Below are positions 1 to 9,938 of a stretch of DNA of 64,000 nucleotides, one piece after another. The position numbers and the translations under genes are program-made. The stretch spans positions 1-64,000 of the forward strand of contig JANSWZ010000001.1 in assembly GCA_024743215.1 (NCBI GenBank), given 5' to 3'. This DNA is from Alphaproteobacteria bacterium (GTDB lineage: Bacteria > Pseudomonadota > Alphaproteobacteria > Rhizobiales > GCA-2746425). Positions within the stretch are counted from its first letter, which is position 1. Every line of letters begins with the position of its first letter. The notes under the pieces are model-generated. The model was not told where the DNA came from and searched no databases. It saw nothing but the letters and a program-made list of their open reading frames with translations.

Positions 1-141
1 GAAATGGTTATGCCCGGCGACAACATCGAAATGGATGTCGAGCTGATCGTGCCAATCGCAATGGAAGAGCGCCTGCGCTTCGCCATTCGTGAAGGCGGAC
101 GTACCGTCGGTGCCGGCATCGTAGCAACCATCATCGAATAA
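1..141 (+). CDS. tuf: Elongation factor Tu, C-terminal end (partial)
   Basis: The window opens inside a reading frame whose last 46 residues end in [14 protein letters not shown], the standard C-terminus of bacterial EF-Tu domain 3 (the beta-barrel that helps hold aminoacyl-tRNA and contacts EF-Ts). The start lies outside the window. EF-Tu is the GTPase that delivers aminoacyl-tRNA to the ribosome. Its position 67 bases before rpsJ is the usual str-S10 junction. Only the 3' end is visible, so which of possibly two tuf copies this is cannot be told. Confidence 0.96.
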   Translation, partial: EMVMPGDNIEMDVELIVPIAMEERLRFAIREGGRTVGAGIVATIIE

Positions 142-158
142 AATTTAAGAGCCATTCG

Positions 159-192
159 GACCTGCCCGGCATCTACGGCCAAGGGGCAGGTC
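159..192 (+). promoter_or_regulatory. Leader or attenuator-type hairpin between tuf and rpsJ
   Basis: A perfect 9-bp inverted repeat, GACCTGCCC (159-167) and GGGCAGGTC (184-192), encloses a 16-base loop and is followed by TTTAAAGG, where the TTT precedes the rpsJ ribosome binding site. The U-run is too short for a strong intrinsic terminator. It may be a partial terminator after tuf or a structured S10 leader. In enterobacteria the S10 leader is the site of L4 autoregulation, but whether that applies here is only inference. Confidence 0.5.
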
Positions 193-208
193 TTTAAAGG
201 ACAGATCC

Positions 209-517
209 ATGAACGGTCAAAACATCCGCATTCGCCTAAAGGCGTTCGACCACCGCGTGCTAGACGTGTCGACGAAAGAAATCGTCTCCACTGCAAAGCG
301 CACAGGTGCTCAGGTGCGTGGCCCAGTACCACTGCCGACACGCATAGAAAAATTCACGGTGAACCGTTCACCTCATATCGACAAGAAAAGTCGCGAACAG
401 TTCGAAATCCGGACTCATAAGCGTCTTCTCGACATCATCGACCCGACACCGCAGACAGTGGACGCGCTTATGAAGCTCGACCTTGCGGCTGGTGTCGACG
501 TCGAGATCAAGCTTTAA
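209..517 (+). CDS. rpsJ: 30S ribosomal protein S10
   Basis: 102 residues, close to the family length of about 103. S10 sits in the head of the small subunit and in many bacteria also acts as NusE in antitermination of rRNA operons. The characteristic block [19 protein letters not shown] lies at about residues 38-56, followed by the conserved [13 protein letters not shown] stretch. The start is preceded by AAAGGA. It is the first gene of the S10 operon, with L3 following after a 12-base gap. Confidence 0.98.
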   Translation: MNGQNIRIRLKAFDHRVLDVSTKEIVSTAKRTGAQVRGPVPLPTRIEKFTVNRSPHIDKKSREQFEIRTHKRLLDIIDPTPQTVDALMKLDLAAGVDVEIKL

Positions 518-535
518 AGCGGCGGGGGAATGAAG

Positions 536-1282
536 ATGACCAGGCGCTCTGGTGTTATCGCACAAAAAATGGGTATGACCCGCGTCTACAGCGACGCTGG
601 GGAACACATTCCGGTAACTGTCCTTAAAGTGGACAATTGCCAAGTTGTAGCTCAACGTACAGTGGAGTCGAATGGCTATACGGCCCTTCAGCTCGGCGTT
701 GGTACCCGAAAAGTTAAGAACACGCCGAAAGCTCTGCGGGGGCATTTTGCTGCCTCTAATGTTGAGCCGAAGCGTCGTGTTGCTGAATTCCGCGTAAGCG
801 AAGACAGTTTGGTTGACGTTGGTGCTGAAATCACCGCTGACCATTTTGTCTCCGGACAATATGTGGATGTTGTGGGCACATCGATCGGTAAAGGTTTTGC
901 CGGTGCGATGAAGCGTCACAATTTTGGCGGCATGCGTGCTTCTCACGGTGTATCAGTCTCCCACAGGGCACACGGTTCTACCGGCCAGTGTCAGGATCCG
1001 GGTAAGGTTTTCAAAGGCAAGAAGATGGCTGGCCATCTTGGTGCTGAACGTGTGACCACCCAGAACCTGGTTGTCGTCAAGACAGATGCTGATCGCGGAC
1101 TTATCCTGGTACGGGGCTCTGTTCCCGGTGCCAAGGGCGGCTGGATCATGATTTCTGACGCGATCAAGCGCACACTTCCTGCTGAGGCTCCAATGCCGGC
1201 TGCTATTCGAGCATCCGCTGCGGCTCCTGTTGCTGAAGAAGCGCCTGCAGAAGCGCCAGCTAGCGAAGAGAGTGCAGAATAA
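536..1282 (+). CDS. rplC: 50S ribosomal protein L3
   Basis: L3 nucleates 50S assembly near the peptidyl transferase centre. The frame has ATGs at 530 and 536; I prefer 536 because GGGGG lies 7 bases upstream of it but only 1 base from the first. The protein is about 248 residues. The central loop with [15 protein letters not shown] and [15 protein letters not shown] is intact. After about residue 215 there is an extra tail rich in Ala, Glu and Pro (for example [12 protein letters not shown]), which is absent from the 209-residue Escherichia coli L3 and is probably a disordered lineage-specific extension. The stop overlaps the rplD start (TAATG). Confidence 0.97.
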   Translation: MTRRSGVIAQKMGMTRVYSDAGEHIPVTVLKVDNCQVVAQRTVESNGYTALQLGVGTRKVKNTPKALRGHFAASNVEPKRRVAEFRVSEDSLVDVGAEITADHFVSGQYVDVVGTSIGKGFAGAMKRHNFGGMRASHGVSVSHRAHGSTGQCQDPGKVFKGKKMAGHLGAERVTTQNLVVVKTDADRGLILVRGSVPGAKGGWIMISDAIKRTLPAEAPMPAAIRASAAAPVAEEAPAEAPASEESAE

Positions 1283-1902
1283 TGAAACTCGCTGTTAAAA
1301 CACTTGATGGCGCCGATGCGGGGTCCGTCTCTGTTGCAGATGACGTGTTTGGTCTTGAGCCACGCACTGACATTCTGCACCGTATGGTCCGCTATCAGCT
1401 GGCTAAACGTCGTGCTGGCACGCATGCGGTGAAGAACCGTGCTGATGTAGTTGGTTCGACACGGAAATTTGTGAAGCAAAAAGGCTCTGGCGGCGCGCGT
1501 CACGGCAATAAAAAAGCACCTCAGTTCCGTTCTGGTGGTCGTGCATTTGGTCCCGTTGTTCGTGACCATGCAACGGACCTCCCAAAAAAGGTTCGGGCGC
1601 TGGCTCTGAAACACGCTTTGTCTACCAAGGCAAAGGCTTCCGAGTTGATCGTGCTGGAAGATGCAAATCTTTCCGACGCAAAGACAAAGGTTCTGACAGC
1701 TAAGCTGAAAGAACTGGGTGTGAGCAATGCTTTGGTGATTGATGGCGCAGAGGTGAATGAGAATTTCGCACGTGCTGCCGGTAACATTGCGCATCTCGAT
1801 GTGCTGCCAATACAGGGCATCAATGTTTACGACATTCTGCGTCGTGACGTTCTTGTTCTGACCAAGGCTGCACTTGGTGCACTTGAGGAGCGTTTCAAAT
1901 GA
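1282..1902 (+). CDS. rplD: 50S ribosomal protein L4
   Basis: 206 residues. L4 is an early-assembly 23S rRNA binding protein whose extended loop lines the nascent peptide exit tunnel. That loop is visible at about residues 60-98, with [20 protein letters not shown]. In enterobacteria L4 also represses its own operon; that cannot be judged from this sequence. It overlaps rplC by one base and rplW by four (ATGA), indicating tight translational coupling. Confidence 0.98.
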   Translation: MKLAVKTLDGADAGSVSVADDVFGLEPRTDILHRMVRYQLAKRRAGTHAVKNRADVVGSTRKFVKQKGSGGARHGNKKAPQFRSGGRAFGPVVRDHATDLPKKVRALALKHALSTKAKASELIVLEDANLSDAKTKVLTAKLKELGVSNALVIDGAEVNENFARAAGNIAHLDVLPIQGINVYDILRRDVLVLTKAALGALEERFK

Positions 1903-2192
1903 TCAAGCTGTCCGCATATGACGTTATCGTCAGCCCGGTTATTACCGAGAAATCAACCAATGCTTCCGAGCATAATCAAGTTGTTTTCAACGTTGCACCG
2001 ACAGCGACGAAACCGGAAATCAAATCTGCAGTCGAAAAACTGTTTGGTGTGAAGGTCGAGAAGGTCAACACACTTGTTCGTAAGGGCAAGGTCAAACGCT
2101 TTCGCGGTATTAAAGGTCGCCAGTCTGACGTGAAAAAAGCAGTCGTCACGTTGAAAGACGGTGAGACCATCGACGTAACGACCGGTCTTTAG
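1899..2192 (+). CDS. rplW: 50S ribosomal protein L23
   Basis: 97 residues, the normal length. L23 lies at the tunnel exit and is the docking site for trigger factor and the signal recognition particle. The N-terminal [14 protein letters not shown] block and the central [18 protein letters not shown] block are typical. Its start overlaps the rplD stop as ATGA. Confidence 0.98.
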   Translation: MIKLSAYDVIVSPVITEKSTNASEHNQVVFNVAPTATKPEIKSAVEKLFGVKVEKVNTLVRKGKVKRFRGIKGRQSDVKKAVVTLKDGETIDVTTGL

Positions 2193-2224
2193 GCCGGGTT
2201 GCGACAAGGGAATAGGCAAGAACA

Positions 2225-3061
2225 ATGGCATTGAAAAAGTTCAAACCGAATACACCGGGCCAGCGCCAGCTGGTGATTGTGGATCGGTCCGGCCTTTGGA
2301 AGGGCAAACCGGTCAAGACTTTGACCGAGGGGCTCTCCAAATCCGGTGGTCGTAACAATACAGGGCGCATCACAGCACGCCGTCGTGGTGGTGGTCACAA
2401 GCGTACTTATCGTGTGATTGATTTCAAACGCACGAAGTTGAACGTTGAAGCGACTGTAGAGCGTCTGGAGTATGATCCAAACCGGACCGCTTTCATCGCG
2501 CTGATCAAATACAGCGATGGTGAGCAGGCCTATATTTTGGCACCGCAGCGTTTGCAGGTTGGTGACAAGGTTATTGCCAGCGAAAAAGCAGACGTGAAGC
2601 CTGGCAATGCAATGCCATTGGGTGCAATGCCTGTTGGAACCATTATCCACAATGTGGAAATGAAGCCAGGCAAGGGCGGTCAGATTGCTCGCTCAGCCGG
2701 TGCCTATGCGCAGTTGGTTGGTCGTGATGCCGGTTATGCCGTTATTCGTCTGAATTCTGGCGAACAGCGCCGTGTACCATCTGCCTGTATCGCTTCGGTT
2801 GGCGCGGTTTCAAATCCGGATCACAGCAATATCAGCCTTGGTAAAGCCGGCCGATCCCGCTGGTTGGGCCGTCGTCCAAGTGTTCGTGGTGTTGCCATGA
2901 ACCCGGTCGATCACCCACATGGTGGTGGTGAGGGTCGTACATCGGGTGGTCGTCATCCGGTTACGCCTTGGGGCAAGCCGACAAAAGGCAAGAAGACACG
3001 TCGCAACAAAGCGACTGATAAATTCATTCTGCGCTCGCGTCATGCGCGCAAAGGTCGTTAG
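2225..3061 (+). CDS. rplB: 50S ribosomal protein L2
   Basis: 278 residues, near the family norm of 273-280. L2 is a primary 23S rRNA binding protein needed for subunit association and peptidyl transfer. The conserved C-terminal loop [20 protein letters not shown], containing the histidine close to the peptidyl transferase centre, is intact at about residues 222-241. The start at 2225 follows a purine-rich AAGGGAATAGGCAAGA stretch. Confidence 0.98.
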   Translation: MALKKFKPNTPGQRQLVIVDRSGLWKGKPVKTLTEGLSKSGGRNNTGRITARRRGGGHKRTYRVIDFKRTKLNVEATVERLEYDPNRTAFIALIKYSDGEQAYILAPQRLQVGDKVIASEKADVKPGNAMPLGAMPVGTIIHNVEMKPGKGGQIARSAGAYAQLVGRDAGYAVIRLNSGEQRRVPSACIASVGAVSNPDHSNISLGKAGRSRWLGRRPSVRGVAMNPVDHPHGGGEGRTSGGRHPVTPWGKPTKGKKTRRNKATDKFILRSRHARKGR

Positions 3062-3070
3062 AGGTTCATA

Positions 3071-3349
3071 GTGGCACGTTCTGTTTGGAAAGGTCCGTTT
3101 GTCGACGGATATCTGTTGAAAAAGGCCGAGAAAGCTCAGGCTTCGGGTCGCAACGACGTGATCAAGATCTGGAGCCGTCGCTCCACTGTCTTGCCTCAGT
3201 TCGTTGGTCTGACCTTTGGCGTTTACAACGGTCATAAGCACATTCCGGTGCAGGTTTCGGAAGATATGATTGGCCATAAGTTTGGCGAATTTGCTCCGTC
3301 CCGCACTTATTACGGTCACGGCGCCGATAAGAAGGCGAAGAGGAAGTAA
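3071..3349 (+). CDS. rpsS: 30S ribosomal protein S19
   Basis: 92 residues, standard length. S19 forms a head complex with S13 near the A and P sites. It begins [20 protein letters not shown] and contains [23 protein letters not shown]. The start codon is GTG at 3071 with AGAGG just upstream. There are 9 bases after rplB and 2 bases before rplV. Confidence 0.98.
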   Translation: MARSVWKGPFVDGYLLKKAEKAQASGRNDVIKIWSRRSTVLPQFVGLTFGVYNGHKHIPVQVSEDMIGHKFGEFAPSRTYYGHGADKKAKRK

Positions 3350-3351
3350 TC

Positions 3352-3732
3352 ATGGGTAAGGCAAAACGCGAACGCGTATTGGGTGACAGCGAGGCCAAAG
3401 CGGTCGTTCGCAATCTGCGCGTCAGCCCACAGAAACTGAACCTGGTTGCGGCAACGATCCGTGGCAAGAAAGTTGAAAAGGCACTGGCCGAACTTTCTTT
3501 CTCGCCTCGTCGTATCGCTACCAGTGTTAAGGCAGGGCTGGAATCGGCAATCGCAAACGCTGAAAACAATCACGATCTTGATGTGGATGCGCTGGTTGTT
3601 TCTGAAGCTTATGTCGGTAAAAGCATCGTTATGAAGCGCTGGCAGCCACGTGCTCGTGGTCGTGTTGGCCGCATCATAAAGCCATTTGCAAATCTGACGA
3701 TTGTTGTTCGTGAAGTTGAGGAGACAGCTTAA
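3352..3732 (+). CDS. rplV: 50S ribosomal protein L22
   Basis: 126 residues. L22 binds all domains of 23S rRNA, and its beta-hairpin reaches into the exit tunnel, where macrolide-resistance changes arise. The hairpin region [17 protein letters not shown] lies at about residues 93-109. The N-terminus carries a short lineage-specific [11 protein letters not shown] segment before the conserved [15 protein letters not shown] block. It overlaps rpsC by one base (TAATG). Confidence 0.98.
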   Translation: MGKAKRERVLGDSEAKAVVRNLRVSPQKLNLVAATIRGKKVEKALAELSFSPRRIATSVKAGLESAIANAENNHDLDVDALVVSEAYVGKSIVMKRWQPRARGRVGRIIKPFANLTIVVREVEETA

Positions 3733-4430
3733 TGGGAAATAAAGTAAGCCCGATTGGCCTCCGCCTCGGCATCAACCGGACATGGGATTCACGCTGGTTC
3801 GCCAACACTGGTGAATATGGTGTGCTGCTTCATGAAGACATGCGCATTCGCACGTTTTTGGAAGCTGAACTGAAACAGGCTGCTGTTTCGAAAATCGTCA
3901 TTGAGCGTCCGCACAAAAAGTGCCGTGTCACCATCTACAGCGCCCGTCCAGGCATTGTGATTGGCAAGAAGGGTGCAGACATCGAAAAACTGCGCAAGAA
4001 GATCGGCGCAATGACCACTTCTGACGTGCATCTCAACATCGTTGAAGTGCGCAAGCCTGAGGTTGATGCGAATTTGATCGCTCAGTCGATTGCTCAGCAG
4101 TTGGAGCGCCGTGCTTCTTTCCGTCGTGTTATGAAGCGTGCTGTTCAAAATGCCATGCGTCTTGGCGCTGAGGGCATTCGGATCAATTGTGGTGGCCGTC
4201 TTGGCGGTGCTGAAATTGCTCGTGTCGAATGGTATCGTGAGGGGCGTGTCCCGCTTCATACGCTGCGTGCTGACATCGATTATGGAACCTACGAAGCCGC
4301 TACGGCCTACGGTATCATTGGAATTAAGGTTTGGGTCTTCAAGGGCGAAATCATGGAACACGATCCCATGGCGTCCGAGCGTCGTATGAACGAAGGTCCT
4401 GAAGCAAATCGTCGTCGACCATCAGCGTAA
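3732..4430 (+). CDS. rpsC: 30S ribosomal protein S3
   Basis: 232 residues. S3 guards the mRNA entry channel and contributes to helicase activity. It has a type II KH domain with [14 protein letters not shown] at about residues 75-88 and the C-terminal [20 protein letters not shown] block. The tail ends in a polar [16 protein letters not shown] segment. A 44-base gap separates it from rplP. Confidence 0.98.
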   Translation: MGNKVSPIGLRLGINRTWDSRWFANTGEYGVLLHEDMRIRTFLEAELKQAAVSKIVIERPHKKCRVTIYSARPGIVIGKKGADIEKLRKKIGAMTTSDVHLNIVEVRKPEVDANLIAQSIAQQLERRASFRRVMKRAVQNAMRLGAEGIRINCGGRLGGAEIARVEWYREGRVPLHTLRADIDYGTYEAATAYGIIGIKVWVFKGEIMEHDPMASERRMNEGPEANRRRPSA

Positions 4431-4474
4431 TCGCTGAGTCGAAGATACAGAAATAAGAGCGAGGGCAGGCAATT

Positions 4475-4888
4475 ATGCTGCAACCGAAGCGAACAAAATT
4501 CCGCAAAGCGCATAAAGGCCGTATCCACGGTCTTGCAAAAGGCGGAACAGATCTGAATTTTGGTGCTTTTGGCTTGAAAGCTTTGGAACCAGAGCGTATT
4601 ACAGCGCGACAGATCGAAGCTGCTCGTCGTGCAATGACACGTCACATGAAGCGTGCAGGCCGTGTCTGGATCCGTATTTTCCCGGATGTTCCAGTATCCA
4701 GCAAACCTACCGAAGTCCGTATGGGTAAAGGTAAAGGTTCGCCGGACTATTGGGCCGCCCGCGTAAAGCCGGGTCGGATCATGTTTGAAATTGACGGTGT
4801 AACACCGGAAGTAGCGCGCGAAGCGTTTCGTCTGGCGGCAGCAAAATTGCCGATCAAGACCCGTTTTGTGCAGCGTATCGGCGAGTAG
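4475..4888 (+). CDS. rplP: 50S ribosomal protein L16
   Basis: 137 residues, standard. L16 helps position the A-site tRNA acceptor arm and is added late in 50S assembly. Recognised from [16 protein letters not shown] at the start, [20 protein letters not shown] in the middle and the [19 protein letters not shown] block. Start ATG follows GAGGGCAGGC. Confidence 0.98.
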   Translation: MLQPKRTKFRKAHKGRIHGLAKGGTDLNFGAFGLKALEPERITARQIEAARRAMTRHMKRAGRVWIRIFPDVPVSSKPTEVRMGKGKGSPDYWAARVKPGRIMFEIDGVTPEVAREAFRLAAAKLPIKTRFVQRIGE

Positions 4889-4918
4889 CCGAGACTAGAG
4901 AATTTGAAGGTTTGAGCC

Positions 4919-5122
4919 ATGAAGGCAGATGATTTGGCAACCAAGACCATCGACGAGCTCGATGATGAGCTGGTTAAGTTGAAAAAAGAGCAGTTCAATC
5001 TGCGTTTTCAACGGGCGACGGGTCAGTTGGAGAACACAGCACGGTTTCGGCAGTTACGCCGGGATATCGCGCGTATTAATACAGTAGCTACGCAAAAGCG
5101 TGTAGCTGCTGCTGTAGGCTAA
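4919..5122 (+). CDS. rpmC: 50S ribosomal protein L29
   Basis: 67 residues forming the usual two-helix coiled coil at the tunnel exit next to L23. It begins [20 protein letters not shown] and contains the conserved [18 protein letters not shown] signature at about residues 23-40. It is followed 10 bases later by rpsQ. Confidence 0.97.
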   Translation: MKADDLATKTIDELDDELVKLKKEQFNLRFQRATGQLENTARFRQLRRDIARINTVATQKRVAAAVG

Positions 5123-5132
5123 GGAGGCCTCG

Positions 5133-5366
5133 ATGCCAAAACGTATTTTGCAGGGCGTCGTTGTCAGCGACAAAAGCGATAAAACAGTGGTTGTCAAAGT
5201 GGAGCGTCGTTTTACGCATCCTCTTTTGAAGAAGACTGTTCGTCGGTCCAAAAAGTATAAAGCGCATGATGAGACTAATCAGCGCAAAACCGGTGAATTG
5301 GTGTCCATTGAGGAAACCAAGCCGATTTCGAAGGACAAGACCTGGATTGTTGTCGAAAACGCTTAA
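5133..5366 (+). CDS. rpsQ: 30S ribosomal protein S17
   Basis: 77 residues; an OB-fold primary 16S rRNA binding protein. It starts [20 protein letters not shown] and has [24 protein letters not shown], the family signature. A near-consensus Shine-Dalgarno AAGGAGG stands 7 bases before the ATG. An 87-base gap to rplN follows. Confidence 0.98.
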   Translation: MPKRILQGVVVSDKSDKTVVVKVERRFTHPLLKKTVRRSKKYKAHDETNQRKTGELVSIEETKPISKDKTWIVVENA

Positions 5367-5453
5367 GCAAGCGAATTTGATTACACCGGGAGCAAACAAC
5401 TGGAACGTTCAGCAGTCGGAAATTGCTGTTCAACAACATAAAGGCAGCCAGTT

Positions 5454-5822
5454 ATGATTCAGATGCAAACCAACCTCGAGGTGGCCGATAATTCCGGCGC
5501 ACGTCGTGTGCAGTGCATCAAGGTGCTTGGTGGTTCCAAGCGCAAATATGCATCCGTTGGCGACATTATTGTCGTCAGCGTTAAAGAGGCGATTCCACGG
5601 GGCCGTGTTAAAAAAGGCGACGTGCTGAAGGCCGTTGTTGTGCGGACCCGCAAGGATTTGCGCCGTGCCGATGGCAGCGTGATCCGTTTTGACGGAAATG
5701 CAGCTGTGATCGTGAACAACAACAAGGAGCCAATTGGCACCCGTGTTTTTGGTCCGATCCCACGCGAATTGCGCGCCAAGAACCACATGAAAATCATTCA
5801 GCTCGCGCCAGAGGTGCTCTAA
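5454..5822 (+). CDS. rplN: 50S ribosomal protein L14
   Basis: 122 residues, exactly the family length. L14 forms an intersubunit bridge and is the docking site of the silencing factor RsfS. It starts [20 protein letters not shown] and contains [20 protein letters not shown] and the terminal [18 protein letters not shown]. The stop overlaps the rplX start by one base (TAATG). Confidence 0.98.
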   Translation: MIQMQTNLEVADNSGARRVQCIKVLGGSKRKYASVGDIIVVSVKEAIPRGRVKKGDVLKAVVVRTRKDLRRADGSVIRFDGNAAVIVNNNKEPIGTRVFGPIPRELRAKNHMKIIQLAPEVL

Positions 5823-6139
5823 TGGCTGCTAAATTGAAAAAAGGTGACCGCGTAGTTGTGCTCACCGGCAAGGATAAGGGTCGCAGCGGCGAAATTATCC
5901 GGGTTGTACCTAAAGATGGTCGTGCCTTCGTAACGGGCATCAATATGGTAAAGCGGCATCAGCGTCAGACGCAGGACACTGAGGGTGGCATTATCAACAA
6001 GGAAGCAGCGATCCAGTTGTCCAATCTTGCATTGGAAGACCCCAAGGATGGCAAGCCGACCCGTGTTGGTTTCAAGACAAATGACGATGGCAAGAAGGTT
6101 CGCTTTGCGAAGCGCTCCGGAGAAATGATCGATGGCTGA
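5822..6139 (+). CDS. rplX: 50S ribosomal protein L24
   Basis: 105 residues. L24 is an assembly initiator carrying a KOW motif, seen at about residues 6-33 ([19 protein letters not shown]). The conserved [13 protein letters not shown] stretch follows. Its last eight bases overlap the start of rplE, which indicates translational coupling. Confidence 0.98.
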   Translation: MAAKLKKGDRVVVLTGKDKGRSGEIIRVVPKDGRAFVTGINMVKRHQRQTQDTEGGIINKEAAIQLSNLALEDPKDGKPTRVGFKTNDDGKKVRFAKRSGEMIDG

Positions 6140-6689
6140 TGTTGCAACGCAAGCCCGGCTTAAAGGGCATTACGACGACGTTATTCGCGCTCAACTGATT
6201 GAAGAGTTCGGTTACAAGAACCCAATGCAGGTTCCGGCGCTGGATAAGGTCGTGATCAATATGGGCATCGGCGAAGGTGTTGGTGACCAGAAGAAGGTTC
6301 GGGCAGCTGCCGAGGATCTTTCGCTGATCGCTGGTCAGCGGGCCGTTATTACAAAGGCTCGTAAATCTATCGCTGGCTTTAAAGTTCGTGATGGCATGGC
6401 CCTTGGTACGAAGGTAACGCTTCGTAAGACCAGAATGTATGAATTTGTGGATCGGTTGGTAACAATCGCACTGCCACGCGTTCGTGACTTTCGTGGTCTG
6501 AACCCGAAGAGCTTTGATGGAAATGGCAACTTCGCCATGGGGATCAAAGAACATATCGTGTTCCCCGAAATCGAATACGACAAGGTGGAGCAGGTTTGGG
6601 GCATGGACGTTATTGTCTGCACAACTGCAGATAATGATGATGAAGCACGAGCATTGCTCAAGGCATTGAACTTTCCATTCCCTAAGTAA
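6132..6689 (+). CDS. rplE: 50S ribosomal protein L5
   Basis: 185 residues. L5 binds 5S rRNA with L18 and touches the P-site tRNA. Conserved blocks include [40 protein letters not shown] and [19 protein letters not shown]. It starts within the rplX frame at 6132 ([16 protein letters not shown]). Confidence 0.98.
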   Translation: MADVATQARLKGHYDDVIRAQLIEEFGYKNPMQVPALDKVVINMGIGEGVGDQKKVRAAAEDLSLIAGQRAVITKARKSIAGFKVRDGMALGTKVTLRKTRMYEFVDRLVTIALPRVRDFRGLNPKSFDGNGNFAMGIKEHIVFPEIEYDKVEQVWGMDVIVCTTADNDDEARALLKALNFPFPK

Positions 6690-6724
6690 GGGATCTGGAA
6701 ACTAGTCGCTAAGGACTAAGACGC

Positions 6725-7030
6725 ATGGCTAAAAAAAGCGCTGTTGAAAAGAATAATGATCGCCGTAAACTGGTGGACAAGTATGCTGCAAAGCGTGCTG
6801 CCCTCAAGGCGAAGACACGGGATGAGAGTGTTCCTGCTGAGGAACGGTTTCTGGCCCATTTGAAACTGGCTGAGTTGCCCCGCAATTCTTCCAAAATTCG
6901 TGTGCGTAACCGTTGCGAAGTCTCCGGACGTCCGCGTGGTTTCTATCGTAAATTGAAAATGTCGCGTATCGCGCTGCGTGAACTTGGTTCCGCCGGCAAA
7001 GTGCCTGGCCTCGTCAAGTCCAGCTGGTAA
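6725..7030 (+). CDS. rpsN: 30S ribosomal protein S14 (long, zinc-independent form)
   Basis: 101 residues, the long form without the CXXC-X-CXXC zinc site found in the short S14 paralog. Recognised from [36 protein letters not shown] and the end [21 protein letters not shown] single cysteine (RNRCEVSGR) cannot form a zinc ribbon. It assembles late into the 30S head. Confidence 0.98.
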   Translation: MAKKSAVEKNNDRRKLVDKYAAKRAALKAKTRDESVPAEERFLAHLKLAELPRNSSKIRVRNRCEVSGRPRGFYRKLKMSRIALRELGSAGKVPGLVKSSW

Positions 7031-7042
7031 GGAGAAACAGTC

Positions 7043-7441
7043 ATGTCAATGTCTGATCCACTCGGCGATATGCTGACCCGTATTCGCAACGCTCTGATGC
7101 GCGGTAAGAGCTCATGCTCAACACCTGCATCCAAGTTGCGTGCACGTGTTCTGGATGTCCTTCAGGCTGAAGGTTACATCCGTGGCTATAGTGAAGTTGA
7201 GTATGACAAGGGTAAATCAGAGTTTCAGATCGAACTGAAATATTTTGATGGCGATCCTGTTATTCAGAAAATCGAACGGGTATCCAAACCTGGCCGTCGT
7301 GTTTACGCCGGTGCAGATGGTATTCCCCGGGTTGCTAATGGACTGGGTGTTTCTATCGTGTCCACGCCACGTGGTGTGATGGCCGATCATGAAGCACGTA
7401 CCCAGAATGTTGGTGGTGAGGTATTGTGCCGCGTCTTCTAG
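7043..7441 (+). CDS. rpsH: 30S ribosomal protein S8
   Basis: 132 residues, standard. S8 binds the central domain of 16S rRNA; in enterobacteria it also represses the spc operon. It starts [20 protein letters not shown] and ends with the conserved [20 protein letters not shown] segment. AAGGAGAAA precedes the ATG. Confidence 0.98.
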   Translation: MSMSDPLGDMLTRIRNALMRGKSSCSTPASKLRARVLDVLQAEGYIRGYSEVEYDKGKSEFQIELKYFDGDPVIQKIERVSKPGRRVYAGADGIPRVANGLGVSIVSTPRGVMADHEARTQNVGGEVLCRVF

Positions 7442-7490
7442 GACGCTGGCATGGTCGTGAAGTTTAACGGGAATTGGACAGGTAAGTCAG

Positions 7491-8024
7491 ATGTCTCGGA
7501 TTGGTAAAAAAGCAGTGGCGGTCCCTACGGGGGTAACAGCCACGATTGATGGCCAGCAGGTCAGTGTCAAAGGCCCCAAGGGTGAATTGTCAGCCGTATT
7601 GGTTGATCAAGTACTCGCATCCATGGGTGATGAAGGCATTGAAGTGAAGCCAGTTGATAGTTCTAACCAGGCGCGCGCCATGTGGGGTATGTCCCGCACA
7701 ATCATCGAGAATTTGATGATTGGGGTTACAGAGGGCTTCAAAAAAGATTTGCAGATCAACGGTGTTGGTTACCGCGCGGCCGTGCAGGGCAAGAACCTGC
7801 AATTGGCACTCGGCTTCAGCCACGAAGTTCTGTATGAAATTCCTGAAGGCATTCAGATTGCCTGTGCAAAGCCCACTGAAATCAGTGTGTCTGGCATAGA
7901 CAAGCAGAAGGTCGGCCAGGTTGCGGCTGAAATTCGCAAATATCGTCCGCCCGAGCCCTATAAGGGCAAAGGCGTCAAATATGCGGATGAATACATCTTC
8001 CGCAAAGAAGGCAAGAAGAAGTAG
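7491..8024 (+). CDS. rplF: 50S ribosomal protein L6
   Basis: 177 residues, two homologous alpha/beta halves typical of L6, which lies near the factor-binding site. It starts [20 protein letters not shown] and has the C-terminal [18 protein letters not shown] signature at about residues 150-167. Start preceded by GGTAAG after a 49-base gap from rpsH. Confidence 0.98.
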   Translation: MSRIGKKAVAVPTGVTATIDGQQVSVKGPKGELSAVLVDQVLASMGDEGIEVKPVDSSNQARAMWGMSRTIIENLMIGVTEGFKKDLQINGVGYRAAVQGKNLQLALGFSHEVLYEIPEGIQIACAKPTEISVSGIDKQKVGQVAAEIRKYRPPEPYKGKGVKYADEYIFRKEGKKK

Positions 8025-8035
8025 CGGCTGATATC

Positions 8036-8398
8036 ATGGCAAAGAATTTGACACTTTTTGAACGTCGTCGCGCCCGTGTTCGTCGTTCGCTTCACAAGAC
8101 TTCAACCGGTCGTCCGCGTTTGAGCGTTCACCGGTCGTCTAAGAACATTTACGCTCAGATCATTGATGATGCGGCTGGCAAGACACTTGCTGCGGCTTCT
8201 TCCCTGGACAAAGAGCTGCGCGCTAGTCTCAAAACCGGCGCTGACAAGGATGCGGCTGAAGCCGTTGGTAAATTGGTTGCAGAACGTGCAGCCTCTGCCG
8301 GCGTCAAGCAGGTCGTGTTCGATCGCGGTGGATTTATCTACCACGGTCGCGTGAAAGCGCTTGGTGATGCCGCCCGCGCAGGTGGTCTGGAATTCTAA
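8036..8398 (+). CDS. rplR: 50S ribosomal protein L18
   Basis: 120 residues. L18 carries 5S rRNA into the 50S subunit with L5. It has a basic N-terminus ([20 protein letters not shown]) and the conserved [21 protein letters not shown] block near the C-terminus. The gap to rplF is 11 bases. Confidence 0.98.
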   Translation: MAKNLTLFERRRARVRRSLHKTSTGRPRLSVHRSSKNIYAQIIDDAAGKTLAAASSLDKELRASLKTGADKDAAEAVGKLVAERAASAGVKQVVFDRGGFIYHGRVKALGDAARAGGLEF

Positions 8399-8461
8399 GG
8401 CTTTTTAAGGCCTGATTTATACTAACTGGGACTGGTTCCCACAGAATTGGAAAGAGTGAAC

Positions 8462-9010
8462 ATGGCTGGCAGAGATCGTGAAGAGCGCGACAGCGAATTC
8501 GTCGATAAGCTTGTACACATCAACCGTGTGGCCAAAGTGGTCAAGGGTGGCCGTCGTTTCGGCTTTGCCGCTTTGGTGGTTGTCGGTGATCAGAAAGGTC
8601 GTGTTGGCTTTGGTCACGGTAAGGCTCGTGAAGTTCCTGAGGCAATCCGCAAGGCGACTGAAGCTGCAAAACGCGGCATGATCCGTGTGCCGCTGCGCGA
8701 AGGTCGGACATTGCATCATGATGCATCCGGTCGTCACGGAGCAGGGCGTGTCACAATGCGGTCGGCACCTGCGGGTACCGGAATCATTGCTGGCGGTCCA
8801 ATGCGTGCGATTTTCGAAACCCTGGGTGTCCAGGACGTTGTTGCGAAATCTGTTGGAACGTCAAATCCTTACAACATGATCCGGGCAACCTTCGAAGCTC
8901 TCAAGAATGAGAACAGCCCGCGCAGCGTGGCATCTCGTCGTGGGATCAAGGTATCAACATTGCAGTCTCGCCGTACACCGGCTGAAGGCGGCGAAGTGGC
9001 GGAAGCTTAG
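8462..9010 (+). CDS. rpsE: 30S ribosomal protein S5
   Basis: 182 residues from the ATG at 8462, which has GGAAAGAG about 6 bases upstream; an in-frame TTG at 8447 would add only MERVN and lacks a better site. S5 shapes the mRNA entry channel and decoding fidelity. The S5 double-stranded RNA binding fold shows [19 protein letters not shown] at about residues 31-49, and the C-terminal half shows [19 protein letters not shown]. Confidence 0.98.
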   Translation: MAGRDREERDSEFVDKLVHINRVAKVVKGGRRFGFAALVVVGDQKGRVGFGHGKAREVPEAIRKATEAAKRGMIRVPLREGRTLHHDASGRHGAGRVTMRSAPAGTGIIAGGPMRAIFETLGVQDVVAKSVGTSNPYNMIRATFEALKNENSPRSVASRRGIKVSTLQSRRTPAEGGEVAEA

Positions 9011-9040
9011 GCTTCCCAGCAGAATTGAGTGGAGGCCAAC

Positions 9041-9232
9041 ATGGCTGATAGCAAGAAAAATACTGTTACGGTTGTTCAAACGGGAAGCCCATTGCGGCGT
9101 CCTCAGGAGCAGCGCGCAACGCTTGTAGGTCTTGGCCTTAACAAGTTGCAACGCCAGTCTGTACTTGAGGATACACCTGCTGTCCGTGGCATGATCCGCA
9201 AGGTCAGTCACTTGGTTCGTGTGGTCGAATAG
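9041..9232 (+). CDS. rpmD: 50S ribosomal protein L30
   Basis: 63 residues from the ATG at 9041 with GGAGG five bases upstream; the in-frame GTG at 9029 overlaps that site and is unlikely. Typical L30: [38 protein letters not shown] and [14 protein letters not shown] 122-base untranslated gap without a clear hairpin separates it from rplO. Confidence 0.97.
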   Translation: MADSKKNTVTVVQTGSPLRRPQEQRATLVGLGLNKLQRQSVLEDTPAVRGMIRKVSHLVRVVE

Positions 9233-9354
9233 GCCGACGGTTGTAAACAATAATCATGGTCGCCTTGAATTTGGTGGCTTGAACTTCGATATCTGCCACA
9301 CGATATCAGCCGATATGAAGGCGTCAGTGTCGCGGCAAGTCTGGAATTGTAACG

Positions 9355-9849
9355 ATGAAACTCAATGAACTTCAGGACAATGATGGTGCTGTAAAGAACC
9401 GGATGCGCGTCGCACGCGGCATTGGTTCGGGCAAGGGTAAAACCGGTGGACGTGGCGTCAAGGGCCAGAAATCCCGCAGTGGCGTGTCCATCAAGGGCTT
9501 TGAAGGCGGTCAGATGCCCCTTCACAGGCGCTTGCCGAAACGTGGCTTTAACAATATTTTCTCAAAGAATTTCAACGAAGTGTCTTTGGGCCGCATCCAG
9601 ACAGCAATTGATGCTGGCAAGCTGGACGCAGGCAACACAGTAGACGCAACTGCGTTGATCGCAGCAGGCGTGGTACGTCGTGTGAAAGACGGCATTCGTC
9701 TTGTTGGCGGTGGTGAGTTGAAAAGCAAGGTTACGCTTGCAATTGCTGGTGGTTCCAAACCGGCGCTTGCAGCGGTGGAAAAAGCTGGCGGATCTGTCAC
9801 AATCATTGAGACAAAATCCGACGCAAAAGAGACTGGTGGCGACGCCTGA
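9355..9849 (+). CDS. rplO: 50S ribosomal protein L15
   Basis: 164 residues. L15 has the long Gly-rich basic N-terminal arm that threads into 23S rRNA ([20 protein letters not shown] at about residues 22-41), followed by the globular domain with [14 protein letters not shown]. The C-terminus ends with a short polar [10 protein letters not shown] tail. It precedes secY, the standard spc operon order. Confidence 0.98.
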   Translation: MKLNELQDNDGAVKNRMRVARGIGSGKGKTGGRGVKGQKSRSGVSIKGFEGGQMPLHRRLPKRGFNNIFSKNFNEVSLGRIQTAIDAGKLDAGNTVDATALIAAGVVRRVKDGIRLVGGGELKSKVTLAIAGGSKPALAAVEKAGGSVTIIETKSDAKETGGDA

Positions 9850-9938
9850 TAAGACCCCGTTTGACAGCCAGGCCGAAGGCAATTTTTTCTTCTTGTCGCC
9901 AGCCCGGTATTGTTTAGGCGGTGTTTGGAGAAAAATGA

